A stretch of DNA of 64,000 bases from Siphonodentalium dalli (lineage: Eukaryota > Mollusca > Scaphopoda > Gadilida > Siphonodentaliidae). Both the position numbers and the translations under genes were made by a program. The notes beneath the pieces were generated by a model. That model ran no database searches, had not been told where the DNA came from, and saw only the letters and a list, made by a program, of their open reading frames with translations. The stretch spans positions 60,226,025 through 60,290,024 of the forward strand of contig CP136068.1 in NCBI GenBank assembly GCA_032622095.1. The letters are read 5' to 3'. The number at the start of each line of letters is the position of its first letter. Within the stretch, counting starts at the first letter, position 1. Below, in pieces: positions 50,901 through 55,841 of the stretch.

Positions 50901-53788
50901 GATAACGGAATACGATAATTAACACCCGAATTACAATGTGATAAGGACAGACTGACAGACAGACAGTCAGACCTTGGCTATATGCTCCAAGTCTCCTACA
51001 GGGGTCAGGGGCATAATAAATGTCGGCTGCAGAGTGTGCCAATGAATTAAAATTTGAAATCAAGATGGCTGCTGGCAGCCATGTTTTTTAACGAAATTCG
51101 AAAAAAATTAATGGCTCCCATCCAGAGATTACCCGAAGATCCATAAAAAGTTTGGTGATGATCGTATGAGGGATGTGGCCTGTAGGGTCTGCCGAAGAAT
51201 TTAGTCATGATAAGAGTAAAATCCAAGATGTCTGGCAAGATGGTGGCCATGTTTTTCATAGAAAAAAGTTCAAATTTGATAGTTCCAATCCAGTGGTGAT
51301 CCTAAACATGCCTGTAAATATTCAAAACATTTTTCCAATAAATACAAGGTGAAACAAATCATTCAAATTTGAAATCCAAGATGGCTGCTGGTGGCCATGT
51401 CTTTTAACAAATTTCGGAAAAAAAATAATAGCTTCCATCTAGAGGTCAACCCAAAGATCCATATTAAGTTTGCTGATGTTCGGATGAGGGATGTGGCCTG
51501 TAGGGTGTGCCAAAGGATTTAGTCTTGCAAAGAGTAAAATCCAAGATGGCTGCATTTTATCATTTTTCATTGGAATATCGTTATCTAGAGGTAATCCTAA
51601 ACATTGTTGCAAATTTTCAAAACATTTCTCCAATAAATTTGGGATGCAGGGTGCAGGGACCACCCTAGACCATATTTTCAGGGCGAAATGACTTCGCCCT
51701 ACGCTCAAAATAAGGCGAAGTGGCCGTTCTATAGGGCGAAGTGAGTCTACAAAACTTAAATTGAACAGTACTACGACAGGAGTCGCTATAGAACGAAAAT
51801 AGGAGAGATGTAATATGTCAATTAAACTTGTGAAACAATGGTTGAAATATGGAGTCTTTATGTTCACTTCATGACCCTAATAACTATTAATAATACCCAA
51901 ACATAATTGTGAGAGGATAGCAGCATTTTATATCGTAATTGTGGGAGAATGACAAGATTTTATTTCATATTTTTCGGGTTTTTAAAAATGACAACAATAT
52001 TTATCAAACCGAAACGAAACGAAATCATGAACACTTTCACTGCGCTCTATTAGTAATCCCGTTTGAAAATTTAATATGCTTCACAAATGAATTTGTTTTA
52101 AAATTTCTTTAACCAAACTCCATAGAGGGAGTGATGAACTGACACATTGTGAGAGCTGTGAGTTGTAATCTTCATTGTAAGGTGTGGTAATCACGGTAAT
52201 CTAAAAATCACAACAACCAGATTAACACTTGAGGCCCGACGATGTTTTCACAGCTGCCAGTAATCAGACTCAGTTGTCAACATGCTTCCAGATTGGAGCA
52301 ATACAGGTGTTAATTGTTTTACAACACCCTGATAGTGGAGTATTGTGTGCAATCACTGTTGACAGTTGTAAATTATCATAAATTATTTGGGGAATTTTGC
52401 CGATTTTCGTCAGTCAACTTTGGAATTTTCAGGGCGACTTGAACTTCGCCCGACTGCAAAAATAAGGCGAAGCGGACGGCGCTAGGGCGAAGAAGTCGCC
52501 CACATCGCCCTCTCGGCTGGTCCCTGGCAGGGTGTGCCAATGGATTCAAATTTAAAATCCAAGATGGCTGCTGGCGGCATGTTTTTTTTAACAAATTTCG
52601 GAAATGATAGTGTCAGTGACACTGTAGCTCAACAAGGAGAAGGAATAATGTCTTACATTACAGTCAATGGAGGGATAAGAAATGCGAAAAGTTGAAATGT
52701 GTACATAATGCAAGAGTTCAATCCAAGTTGGCTGTCGGCAGCTTAATTTAATAATATGCCTTTAAAGATTTAAAATATTTCTCCAATAAATGTCAGTGGC
52801 AGGGTGTGCCAATGGATTGAAACGTGAAATCCAAGATAGCTACTAGAGGCCATGTTTTTAAATGGAATTTGGATAAATTTGATGGCTCTCATCTAGTAGT
52901 CACCCCAAAGACCCAAGTGAAGTTTAGTGATGACCGAATGAGAGATGTGGCCTGTAGGGTGTGGCAAGGATTTAGTCATGCAAAGCATAGGATCCAAGAT
53001 GTCTGCCGGCAGCCATGTTTTTCATCGACCACGTTCAAATTTGATACTCACATCTAGAGGTGATCCTAAACATGCCTGAAATTTTTTTTAATTTTATCTG
53101 ATAAATGTGGGCTGACATGTTTTACAACGAAATTCATAAAAATTAAATAGCTCCTATCGACCTCTCTAGATGTTAGCCGCAAGATTCATATGAAGTTTGG
53201 TGACAATCAGATGATGGATGTTGTCTGTAGAATTCAGACATGCAATGAGTAAAATCCAAGATGGCTGCTAGCGGCCATGTTTTTTAATGAAATTTGGATA
53301 ATACCAAAGACAGACGGACAGATGCTAACTTGACAAGTTGAGCTAAAAATGGTATAAAGAGCATATAATTTGATAACCCTAGCTGTTCAAGTACCTGTAT
53401 ACTCTGATGATAAGATTTTATGCAGAATAAACAAAACATAATAGTTCTGAAATCTAATGCAAATAAATTGATCTAGATAAATACACATGTACATCATGCC
53501 TTTTCCCTTAGTTGGTCACATCAAATACCCATATAAGATAAACTTTCAGTCATGAGTCACTGATTACATCAGTGGGCTAGGTCCACAAAAGTACTTGGGA
53601 CAACTGGCAAATTAACGCTTTGATTAGAACTTGGTGCTAGGCTGTGAATTGTGGTTATTTGACTCAATGATTGGAACAAGGATGTGAATGTATTACAGGA
53701 TATGAAAGATCACCTGTCCTCGATCAGAATTTCCGTAAACTTGCAATTCATCATCAGATGCATCTGACATGTTTGGTGTGTCAGCCAT
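5812..53788 (-). CDS. IFT46: IFT46 gene, six 5' and middle coding exons (3' end outside window)
   Basis: IFT46 is a core subunit of intraflagellar transport complex B; it binds IFT52 and is needed for cilium assembly and outer dynein arm transport (known for the family). The six exons are 53714-53788, 40661-40839, 31452-31526, 12178-12271, 8599-8733 and 5812-5924. Every intron inside the window is GT-AG and phases join without a shift (0, 2, 1, 0, 0 between exons). Together they encode about 223 residues. An acidic N-terminal region is followed by the family blocks AYDPADYDGL, IKELFQYITR, FIPDFIPSVGDIDAF, LGLTVLDEP, KQSDPTVLDL and EKNPKAIDNWIENI, in the same order as in vertebrate IFT46 (about 300 residues). 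The final 80-100 residues are not in the window, so further exons should lie left of base 1. Introns are 12.9, 9.1, 19.2, 3.4 and 2.7 kb, plus at least 5.8 kb. Confidence 0.93.
6268..7852. mobile_element. Probable hAT-type non-autonomous element
   Basis: The left end CAGGGCTGGCAGTC and the inverted right end (CAGGCCTGG as reverse complement) resemble hAT termini, and GC-rich subterminal segments rich in 'gggct/agccc' lie inside both ends. The flanks share ATGTTT (6262-6267 and 7853-7858), shorter than the 8 bp expected. A P3 element end is nested at about 6370-6628. No transposase frame was seen. It lies in IFT46 intron 5. Confidence 0.45.
6370..6628 (+). mobile_element. Pearl-like family P3, 3' end
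   Basis: Contains the P3 body phrase (gatcaaccgat-like, 'ccaaaaactatacaggtgagg'), then an ACGG/ACAG microsatellite and the tail 'gtaccatacatggtatgggtacacataaaaa', whose halves form a hairpin. Confidence 0.7.
8267..8312. repeat. 23-bp tandem duplication
   Basis: Two copies of gtcac(g/a)tgtttaccatgtgacaa in a row. Each is itself partly palindromic (TCACATG/CATGTGA). Within IFT46 intron 5. The rest of 7853-8598 shows nothing recognisable. Confidence 0.8.
8599..8733 (-). CDS. IFT46: IFT46 exon 5
   Basis: Exactly 45 codons, phase 0 at both ends, after acceptor GTAATTTCAG and before donor GTTTGT. Begins VGRPDNKPDNLGLTVLDEP and continues CAKQSDPTVLDLQL, matching the family's V-RPDGKPDNLGL-VLDEP...KQSDPTVL. 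A degenerate copy of its 5' part (30 bp) sits in the intron just upstream, at 8741-8770. Confidence 0.95.
8741..8770 (-). repeat. Partial duplicate of IFT46 exon 5 inside the intron
   Basis: Thirty bases match exon 5 bases 8689-8718 at 26 of 30 positions and in the same orientation, 52 bases away. It would read KPDNLGLTV in the same sense as the exon. It sits just before the exon 5 acceptor. Confidence 0.75.
8771..9225. other. Intron 4 sequence, nothing recognised
   Basis: AT-rich, no repeat shared with the rest of the window and no coding signal. Confidence 0.5.
9226..9870. repeat. Dispersed repeat R1, copy 1
   Basis: Shares phrases with 22255-22580 (gactgggactctg..., 'ctgcacaccactgac', 'ggttgaaaatt...caac'). 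Short motifs of the type ggttggaaattttcaac recur. Ends and class unknown. Confidence 0.4.
10310..10740. repeat. Dispersed repeat R2, copy 1
   Basis: Matches 15930-16330 over several hundred bases (for example 'aatgtaaatcccaatctatgagat' in both). Contains no coding signal. R2 stands next to a P2-type core in the second copy. Confidence 0.6.
10935..10989. repeat. 28-bp tandem duplication
   Basis: Two identical copies of taatagatacatggttacag followed by atcccat, so a recent slip or repair duplication. Confidence 0.85.
11112..12090 (+). mobile_element. Pearl-like element, family P6
   Basis: Begins AACAAGGG. It then has about five degenerate core units, each with 'gatccatataccaaatatgaatg' (11278, 11438, 11498, 11661, 11833), and ends in the hairpin AGTCGAGTTTTGATACTCGACT (12067-12088). 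Unlike its relatives it lacks an obvious ACGG run. Start and end are judged from similarity to P4 and P5, so they are approximate. Confidence 0.55.
12178..12271 (-). CDS. IFT46: IFT46 exon 4
   Basis: Ninety-four bases between acceptor TATTTCAG and donor GTTTAA. Encodes YTPQSIELDHRL followed by KAFIPDFIPSVGDIDAFIK. Compare YTPQLIDLDHKL...IPDFIPAVGDIDAFLK remembered for vertebrate IFT46. Starts with the third base of an Arg codon and ends in phase 0. The preceding intron 3 is 19.2 kb. Confidence 0.96.
12272..12764. other. Intron 3 start, nothing recognised
   Basis: Unique-looking sequence directly upstream of exon 4. No repeat or coding signal supported. Confidence 0.4.
13453..13867. mobile_element. 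TTAA-type (piggyBac-like) MITE
   Basis: Inverted ends CCCTTTCAGTGCCAGG...CCTGGCACTGAAAGGG are flanked by TTAA on both sides (13449-13452, 13868-13871). 415 bp, no transposase. The inside carries a 66-bp near-palindrome (13753-13818) with the theme CCAATGCATTCTCTTATAT, which is also present twice in the different MITE at 31935-32313. Local unit 2 has the unoccupied site near 14702. Confidence 0.88.
13954..14169. mobile_element. hAT-type palindromic MITE, left end trimmed
   Basis: Four alternating copies of gaggt(c/t)cccagagggtgaattt form a palindrome within a palindrome. The right end keeps TGCAAATGACATACAC...TTTCAAGGCTTG while the left equivalent is missing. CATGAAG flanks both sides (13947-13953, 14170-14176). 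A complete relative is at 42849-43092. Local unit 2 shows the empty site (gacatgaacatattgaa, about 14779). Confidence 0.8.
15540..15905 (+). repeat. P2-type core units without tail
   Basis: Two to three diverged units of the P2 core ('atgtccctgactctacccttatttgg', 'gattgaacaaatctgaatcacgatcacc'). No microsatellite or tail, so it is a fragment. Confidence 0.6.
15930..16330. repeat. Dispersed repeat R2, copy 2
   Basis: Partner of 10310-10740. 16331-16660 beyond it shows nothing recognisable. Confidence 0.55.
16665..17230 (+). mobile_element. P2 fragment followed by pearl-like P3 element
   Basis: 16665-16785 is a T-tract plus one P2 core unit. 16790-17230 is a P3 body with two core phrases ('ccgatcaaccaat...ccaaaaaatatacaggtgag', about 185 bp apart), then an ACGG/ACAG run from about 17122 and the hairpin tail GTACCATACATGGTATGGGTAC with CACATAAAAA. 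Confidence 0.7.
17231..18240. other. Intron 3 segment with no supported gene
   Basis: Holds a 170-codon open frame on the minus strand (17194-17706) that runs into the P3 tail. One stretch (MANYFTSEEQDLKDAEKQ, about 17410-17475) looks protein-like, but no domain was recognised and there is no splice support. A worn P3-like tail phrase (gatgagtggtcaatccagatgttg) lies at about 17930. Confidence 0.3.
18241..18413 (+). repeat. Left arm of a 13-kb spaced inverted repeat
   Basis: About 170 bases match the reverse complement of 31060-31230: 'tattcccctttaag', 'aaactatatggtatatctctcct', 'ccatatttagtgaacgtcgcttcc'. The first about 40 bases recur in direct orientation at 18529-18566. Confidence 0.75.
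18570..20690. other. Intron 3 segment, unassigned
   Basis: Contains a C-run at 19006-19015 and scattered short open frames. A minus-strand frame at 19979-20215 has a plausible protein-like composition (MLPLEDAFNLTHAHFRK...) but no recognised domain. Not called as a gene. Confidence 0.35.
20701..20754 (-). pseudogene. 5S rRNA-like 5' half (5S-derived SINE head or pseudogene)
   Basis: Read on the minus strand, about 53 bases follow the 5' half of animal 5S rRNA: GGCCATATCATGTTGAAA, then CCGGTTCTCGTCCGATCACC and GAAGTT. The match stops near the start of the internal promoter (the expected aagca- stretch reads tggatatgc) and the 3' half is not recognisable. It cannot be a functional 5S gene as it stands. 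Confidence 0.65.
21373..21493. repeat. 121-bp near-perfect palindrome
   Basis: Two arms of about 59 bases (TGATACATGCAGATGAGAGCC...) differ at only about two positions and are joined with almost no loop at about 21433. It would extrude as a cruciform or long RNA hairpin. Around it, 20760-22090 shows nothing else recognised. Confidence 0.9.
22255..22580. repeat. Dispersed repeat R1, copy 2
   Basis: Relative of 9226-9870, nested in the hAT. The frame covering it has no domain. Confidence 0.4.
22700..23450 (+). repeat. P2-type core array, diverged
   Basis: About five worn units of the P2 core ('gttatgtccctgg', 'gacctggtgaccc', 'aacaaatctgaat'). No microsatellite or tail. 23460-23670 beyond it is unassigned. 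Confidence 0.6.
23680..24023. repeat. Recent 173-bp tandem duplication
   Basis: 23680-23850 and 23853-24023 are identical over 171 bases as read. The unit contains the phrase aaacgagaggccgat, the same as the 5' start of repeat R3. Confidence 0.95.
24320..24742 (+). mobile_element. Pearl-like family P3, copy with intact tail
   Basis: Two core units ('gggtcataactcc...', 'gggccataactctg...'), each with 'aactcgatctgtattttgggctg', then a GGAC/AGAC run and the tail 'taccatgctatggtatgggcaaacataaaaa'. The junction at 24480-24500 is the unoccupied version of the P5 insertion site at 62907. Confidence 0.75.
24888..25287 (+). mobile_element. Pearl-like family P2, second intact copy
   Basis: T-tract, two core units, GGAC microsatellite (25196-25230) and the P2 tail ending CTCAGGTGAGCTAAAAA, as at 5205-5766. 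Nested in the composite hAT. Confidence 0.75.
25440..25569 (+). other. Possible non-coding first exon with donor site
   Basis: The stretch ends AGCAACAG before GTAAGC, a strong splice donor, at 25569/25570. With the possible terminal exon at 29124-29245 this would make a + strand transcription unit inside the hAT. No start codon or domain supports it, so this is speculative. Confidence 0.2.
25940..26860 (+). pseudogene. GC-rich, frameshifted coding relic (unknown retroelement-like ORF)
   Basis: Much higher GC than the surroundings. Three reading frames take over from each other and are open in turn: a Lys/Arg-rich stretch (KKKAKKKSLGYHRRDAERRA, about 26118-26180), a Pro/Gln/Glu-rich stretch (about 26260-26445), and an acidic stretch ending in a Lys run (VAFDLIEDLRSHVL..., about 26455-26810). 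The composition suggests one protein broken by two frameshifts. An R-R-D-x-x-R-R motif after a Lys run is something I associate with ORF1/Gag-like proteins of invertebrate retroelements, from memory and unverified. An AATAAA lies near 26985. Confidence 0.4.
27013..27582. mobile_element. hAT-like MITE, CAGAGG(T/C)GGACTGG ends
   Basis: Inverted ends CAGAGGTGGACTGGGCC and (reverse complement) CAGAGGCGGACTGGCCC, with further GGCCCATC/CCGGGAA symmetry inside. 8-bp flanks do not match (aacttttt versus cttgtctg), so one side may be rearranged. A run of 24 C lies at 27097-27120. Confidence 0.6.
28740..29042 (+). other. Open frame of 100 codons, unrecognised
   Basis: Starts with ATG shortly after an AG-rich TCAATCAG. 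Contains a Cys-bearing stretch (LLCGTLRCKEMAFFQCQIKN). No domain known to me, and the opposite strand is also open over part of it, which lowers its weight. Listed because it lies between the two possible exons noted inside the hAT. Confidence 0.2.
29124..29245 (+). other. Possible terminal coding exon inside the hAT
   Basis: After TTTCGTTTCAG the frame reads NNSQSTSEQMLKESKNMKEI and on to ...SIVSAMKNF and a stop. The composition is clearly protein-like (charged, helical). AATAAA follows at 29391-29396. The same CAG|GTAACA could instead be a donor. Product unknown. Confidence 0.3.
29583..31045. other. Intron 3 segment, unassigned
   Basis: Contains a short internal repeat of 'ttctaagaaaaccgattga' (29640 and 29733). 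No coding or element signal supported. Confidence 0.4.
31060..31230 (-). repeat. Right arm of a 13-kb spaced inverted repeat
   Basis: Inverted partner of 18241-18413. It contains the palindrome-like GGTA(T/C)GATATCGTACC. Both arms lie in IFT46 intron 3. They may be ends of one large element or two independent copies of a MITE. Confidence 0.75.
31250..31376 (+). repeat. Probable 3' tail of a non-LTR retrotransposon
   Basis: Ends 'gcaatactgaataaaatatctatctatc', a polyadenylation-type signal running into an ATCT microsatellite, as in CR1-type 3' ends. Upstream 'gatgaccatatggtcatgcc' can fold. Too short to show any protein. Confidence 0.4.
31452..31526 (-). CDS. IFT46: IFT46 exon 3
   Basis: Seventy-five bases after acceptor TTTCCAG, ending before donor GTTAGT. 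Reads (G)AYDPADYDGL...SPEIKELFQYITR. This is the most diagnostic IFT46 block seen: the vertebrate protein has AYDPADYEHL and EIKELFQYISRYTPQ. It starts in phase 2, completing the Gly codon from exon 2, and ends two bases into the Arg codon completed by exon 4. A non-LTR 3' tail lies about 75 bases beyond its 3' border. Confidence 0.95.
31527..31930. other. Intron 2 start, nothing recognised
   Basis: AT-rich, unique-looking. Confidence 0.4.
31935..32313. mobile_element. TTAA-type (piggyBac-like) MITE with two palindromes
   Basis: Inverted ends CCCTTTACCCAACA are flanked by TTAA (31931-31934, 32314-32317). 379 bp. Contains two copies of the roughly 67-bp near-palindrome CCAATGCATTCTCTTATATATGCGAG... 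(32085-32151, 32220-32286), the same core as in the MITE at 13453-13867, whose ends are different. Confidence 0.88.
32670..33014 (+). repeat. Repeat unit interrupted by the non-LTR insertion (left part)
   Basis: A roughly 330-bp unit (32671-33000, opening 'attagacttctcatatcatgg') starts again at 32997 and is cut after TCATATCAT at 33014. The second unit resumes at 39120-39360 ('tcatatcatggagatg...', 'gacccctttggagacatctag', 'cacagacagacattcgca'). Confidence 0.75.
34370..37260. repeat. Degenerate tandem array, about 200-bp unit, 11 copies
   Basis: The landmark 'gaagtcttgaacacacca' recurs at about 34402, 34599, 34780, 34983, 35165, 35357, 35583, 35785, 35998, 36245 and 37145. Spacing is 181-247 bp except the last, which is about 900 because a 697-bp Helitron sits in that unit (900 minus 697 is 203). 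Confidence 0.8.
36333..37029 (+). mobile_element. Non-autonomous Helitron with about 127-bp tandem repeats
   Basis: Starts TCTAATATATATTTTGGG after A and ends ...GTCGGGTCACCCTGCTAG before T, the canonical 5'-TC...CTAG-3' between A and T. A hairpin (CCGGAC gaa GTCGGG) stands 8 bases before CTAG. The inside has four units of about 127 bp, each with 'cctgaccttgaccttcaaaatggtca' and 'tttgatacctaggg'. No Rep/helicase. Removing it restores the period of the host array. Confidence 0.9.
38753..39119 (-). pseudogene. Non-LTR retrotransposon ORF2, C-terminal end (broken)
   Basis: Minus-strand frames read ETIIHILYDCPMVKSF (the usual HxxxxC region after the RT of many non-LTR elements), then DVEALFAKSGIYIS, then in a neighbouring frame ITTTLITLLKYYIY, a stop, and further on RCRIERIIALNDNIYKS. 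Frame changes and stops show it is dead. Confidence 0.6.
39361..40660. other. Intron 2, unique-looking segment
   Basis: No repeat shared with the rest of the window and no supported coding signal. Precedes exon 2's donor side. Confidence 0.45.
40661..40839 (-). CDS. IFT46: IFT46 exon 2 (Met/Gln-rich and acidic)
   Basis: Starts after TTTTCAAG and ends GAGGG before donor GTTTGT. It encodes 59 codons plus two bases. A repetitive Met-Gly-Gln stretch (EMQGQGQMGKMAQMGQ) is followed by a serine/acidic run with eight consecutive Asp, then EHVALEG. The vertebrate protein also has an acidic low-complexity run directly before its LEGAYDPADY block. The acid run is coded by GAT/GAA/GAC triplets and reads on the + strand as a TCA/TCG/TTC microsatellite at about 40678-40735, so its length may vary between alleles. 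Confidence 0.88.
41007..42206. mobile_element. hAT element, internally deleted
   Basis: Inverted ends TAGTGATGTTCCGATAATG / (inverted) TAGTGATGTTCCGATAATC with perfect 8-bp duplications ATACAAAG (40999-41006, 42207-42214). 1,200 bp. Subterminal 'gccgattccgattccgat' repeats occur on both sides. At about 41650-41735 on the + strand a short frame reads SVICDYFTILSPTDEKDNYA, reminiscent of the BED-finger start of hAT transposases. The rest is lost. Confidence 0.9.
42275..42328. repeat. Short tandem duplication, about 26 bp
   Basis: 'gattgtcagtggggatgg(g)ggctgat' occurs twice in direct succession. Confidence 0.8.
42585..44054 (+). mobile_element. Pearl-like family P1, 5' end and core units, 3' end lost
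   Basis: Opens with the P1 start (tgtcaatgacacagtagctcaac). Core units carry 'aaaatccaagatggctgc...ccatgtttt' and 'gaagtttggtgatgat' (43100-44050). It runs directly into R3 at 44055 without microsatellite or tail. Interrupted by the MITE 42849-43092. Confidence 0.65.
42849..43092. mobile_element. hAT-type MITE, four-fold palindrome
   Basis: Long inverted ends CAAGCCTTGAAATAGGGTGT with perfect 8-bp duplications CTGTTACT (42841-42848, 43093-43100). Inside, gaggtccccagagggtgaat blocks alternate in orientation four times. Complete version of 13954-14169. Confidence 0.92.
45062..45855 (+). mobile_element. P3 ends inserted in R3 copy A
   Basis: Two P3 tails with ACGG runs (about 45066-45147 and 45500-45848) interrupt sequence that is continuous in copy B (about 55207-55218). 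Confidence 0.65.
46364..46822. mobile_element. 459-bp insertion with 8-bp target duplication, class unknown
   Basis: ATTTATTA is present on both sides (46356-46363, 46823-46830). Copies B and C-side sequence (about 55707-55714 and 58096-58103) have a single ATTTATTA, giving an empty site. The ends show no clear inverted repeat, though 'gatctacaac' and 'aatctacaactcg' motifs occur near the right side. An 8-bp duplication suggests hAT. Confidence 0.75.
47550..49560 (+). mobile_element. Pearl-like family P1, complete, 11-unit core array
   Basis: Inverted ends TAGCTCAACTTTGTAAAG (47560-47577) and CTTTACAAAGTAAAGTTGAG plus CTA (49534-49556). Between them are eleven units of about 160 bp, each with 'ccaagatggctgctggcggc' and 'cgttcccatctacat', then a CACACG/ACGG stretch (49480-49510). 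In the last five units a three-unit order repeats (about 485 bp): 'gtcaatatt', 'attccaattt', 'gtcattgtt' variants. No transposase. The layout is that of bivalve pearl elements. Confidence 0.88.
49561..49796 (+). mobile_element. P1 fragment, one core unit and tail
   Basis: A single core unit, a short ACGGAC run (49690-49735) and a tail ending 'gttgagttaaaaa', directly downstream of the complete copy. Confidence 0.65.
49797..51010. repeat. Intron 1 stretch with minor repeat fragments
   Basis: Holds a short tail-like piece (49800-49970), an R3 fragment ('aatcggcagatgtttaaccca', 50172) and an ACAG/ACTG run at 50948-50972 followed by 'gctccaagtctcctacaggggtcag', probably another pearl-like 3' end. 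Nothing coding. Confidence 0.45.
51011..52606 (+). mobile_element. P1 core units, interrupted by a hAT
   Basis: Units with 'aagatggctgctgg' and 'gtttggtgatgatcg' at 51011-51653 continue at 52535-52606 after the hAT 51654-52526. No P1 start of its own. Directly followed by another P1 start. Confidence 0.65.
51654..52526. mobile_element. hAT non-autonomous element
   Basis: Inverted ends CAGGGACCACC / (inverted) CAGGGACCAGCC with perfect 8-bp duplications GCAGGGTG (51646-51653, 52527-52534). Subterminal 'gggcgaa...ttcgccc' repeats on both sides. 873 bp and no transposase. The unoccupied P1 sequence is seen at about 52800. Confidence 0.92.
52607..53350 (+). mobile_element. Pearl-like family P1, short complete copy
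   Basis: Start 'cactgtagctcaac' (52619), about four core units, short GACAGACGGACAG run and end 'cttgacaagttgagctaaaaa'. 53351-53713 beyond it is unique intron adjoining exon 1. Confidence 0.7.
53714..53788 (-). CDS. IFT46: IFT46 exon 1 (start codon)
   Basis: Twenty-five codons beginning MADTPNMSDASDDELQVYGN and ending GGA CAG before the donor GTGATC. The start resembles the family's short acidic N terminus (MAD...). A possible acceptor (TTTCCAG) lies 14 bases upstream of the ATG at 53803-53804, so the exon may run to 53802 with a 5' UTR exon further right. Alternatively transcription begins nearby. Intron 1 runs from 53713 to 40840. I saw no other exon in it, and the phase 0 join to the next exon needs none. 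Confidence 0.8.
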
Positions 53789-53802
53789 AGTATTTGAAGG
53801 AC

Positions 53803-54847
53803 CTGGAAATATCAAAAACACCTAAAGTACACTGTACATAGAAGTAATCCATAAATGTGCTGTCATGAGATTTACAAAACCCATAATTATAGGTATATCT
53901 GTCCAGTAAGAAATTGTACTGAACACTATACAAAACAAAAATTACACAAATAAATTCCAATAAATATGGCACTCCCAGGACACCAAATAAATAAAACTGC
54001 TACTTAATTGTACCTACCTCTGCTGTATAACATAAAAACTTGAGATAGATATCGATAAGTTTAAAGAGCATGACATTCACTTTTGTATGGCAGTAGATAG
54101 ACGAATATATCAGAATGGGTGGAGGAACTGGCTCAGTATGTGTTCATTGCTTCATAAGTGAATGAACAGATTACCATTTCTTATCAGAACGGCACATTAA
54201 GAAGTCCCTAAACTCAGATCAAGTTGGATAATTATATTTTCGCCTATATCATGGTTCGACCTTGTGCAGAACTTGTGATGATGGTATCCGTGACTTCACC
54301 ACCTTGGCTATGGGGACATCTTAAAAAGGAAGCACTCTCAGCAAGAGCTAAGTTGCATATTGGTATACACATTGGTTTGAATTGTGACACAGAATGGATT
54401 TACCATTATTAGAACAGCATAATGCACTCCGAAATTGTATACTGTAACCATTTGATTACTGGTTGTGGCATAAATATATATTAGAATGGGTGGTGGCAAT
54501 GAATCAGTATGAGGAGTTCAAAGCTTTATATGTGAGCGAACATATTATCATTTATTATTGAAATGGCCATGCGTTATGATTGGAATGGCACATTGAGATA
54601 TCCTTTAACTCAGATCAAGTTTGAAAATCGGTCTTGATTTTTGCCCAACTCGGGGTTCGACTCGGCGCCAACCTTGTCAAACTGATAGCTTTATTTACAA
54701 AATGTCCAACATATTAACAAGAATACATATACACCCTGAAATGAAAATGTAAACAAGAAATATGCCCTGAAAATAAAATATAAATGATAATGACTGCAGG
54801 AATATTTCGTGCTGTCTTCTTGTTTGTACCTGCAACATATAACTGAA
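53803..54847. other. Upstream of IFT46 exon 1
   Basis: Either a 5' UTR intron or the promoter region. Contains a diverged duplication: 'aactcagatcaagttggataattatattttcgcc' (about 54210) resembles about 54608. No TATA-like or CpG-rich block stands out, and no divergent gene was seen. Confidence 0.35.
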
Positions 54848-55841
54848 CGAGAGGCCGATCACGATCGGCAGATGTTTAACCATACCTTGGCGATAGCGAT
54901 TAGCTATTTTTATAAATTTTATAAATACTTACACCAACCTTTTCATGAGTGCAAAAGTTTCAACAATTCACACTTTATATAGTGATCGTGTGAAAAATAT
55001 TTAGTTATCACATTGTGTCAACAGGATTGGTGGAGGATGTTAATATTTTTAAGCAAATAAACCAAATGACCCTCACTATGCAGGTTAGGGGTGTGTTATC
55101 GTCAACTATGCCAAGAACTATAAACATAATCAATGGAAATATTTGAGTTATCAAATCGGATAGAATGGGGTTAATCTTACCAAAACTAATGAACTGATAA
55201 ACACAAAATAGTCTATAAAAAGCATGTCATTGGATTTAGAAACCCATACAATAAGTCAGTCTCGAGAATACCAGCACCATTAATATTATCCTGGAGCCCA
55301 AATGCAATTGAGGGAATTTCAAAATAAGATATTTCCTCTAATGATGAATATTCAATTGGTGATTTAATGAAACCCTTACTGAACCTGGCTCAAAGTGAAA
55401 GGGATAATATTATATCTGTCTATGTGTCTATCGCATAATATGTGTCTATGGAATGGTTTAATTTTAATCCCAAATCCATGCAAATCAAAAGTGGATCACC
55501 ATCAACCTGGACATAAAATAGGAGAATGATCAAATGAAAAGCATCAAAACCATATGATGTGTGAAGAGGGTTAATCATTTTTAATGACATCATATCATGG
55601 AACTAAGGAATGCGTGGATTAATTTTTGTCTAATATAAGACAACAGTGTCTGTAAACAACAATGTCTGTAAAACATCCCTACAAAGTAACAATGGACTAT
55701 TCCAATTTATTATTTTAGAATAGGTGTCATAAAGTGTCTGCATTAACTAATGTAATGAACCTGTTTCAACAAAGGGGTTAACTTAATATTGCACAGAAAA
55801 CAGAACTTCACCAGTGTCATCAATCACAGTTTGACATATGA

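Noticed and set aside
54640-54670. GGGGTTCGACTC, a tRNA B-box-like motif
   Set aside because: No cloverleaf, A box or acceptor stem could be made around it. No tRNA gene is supported anywhere in the window.
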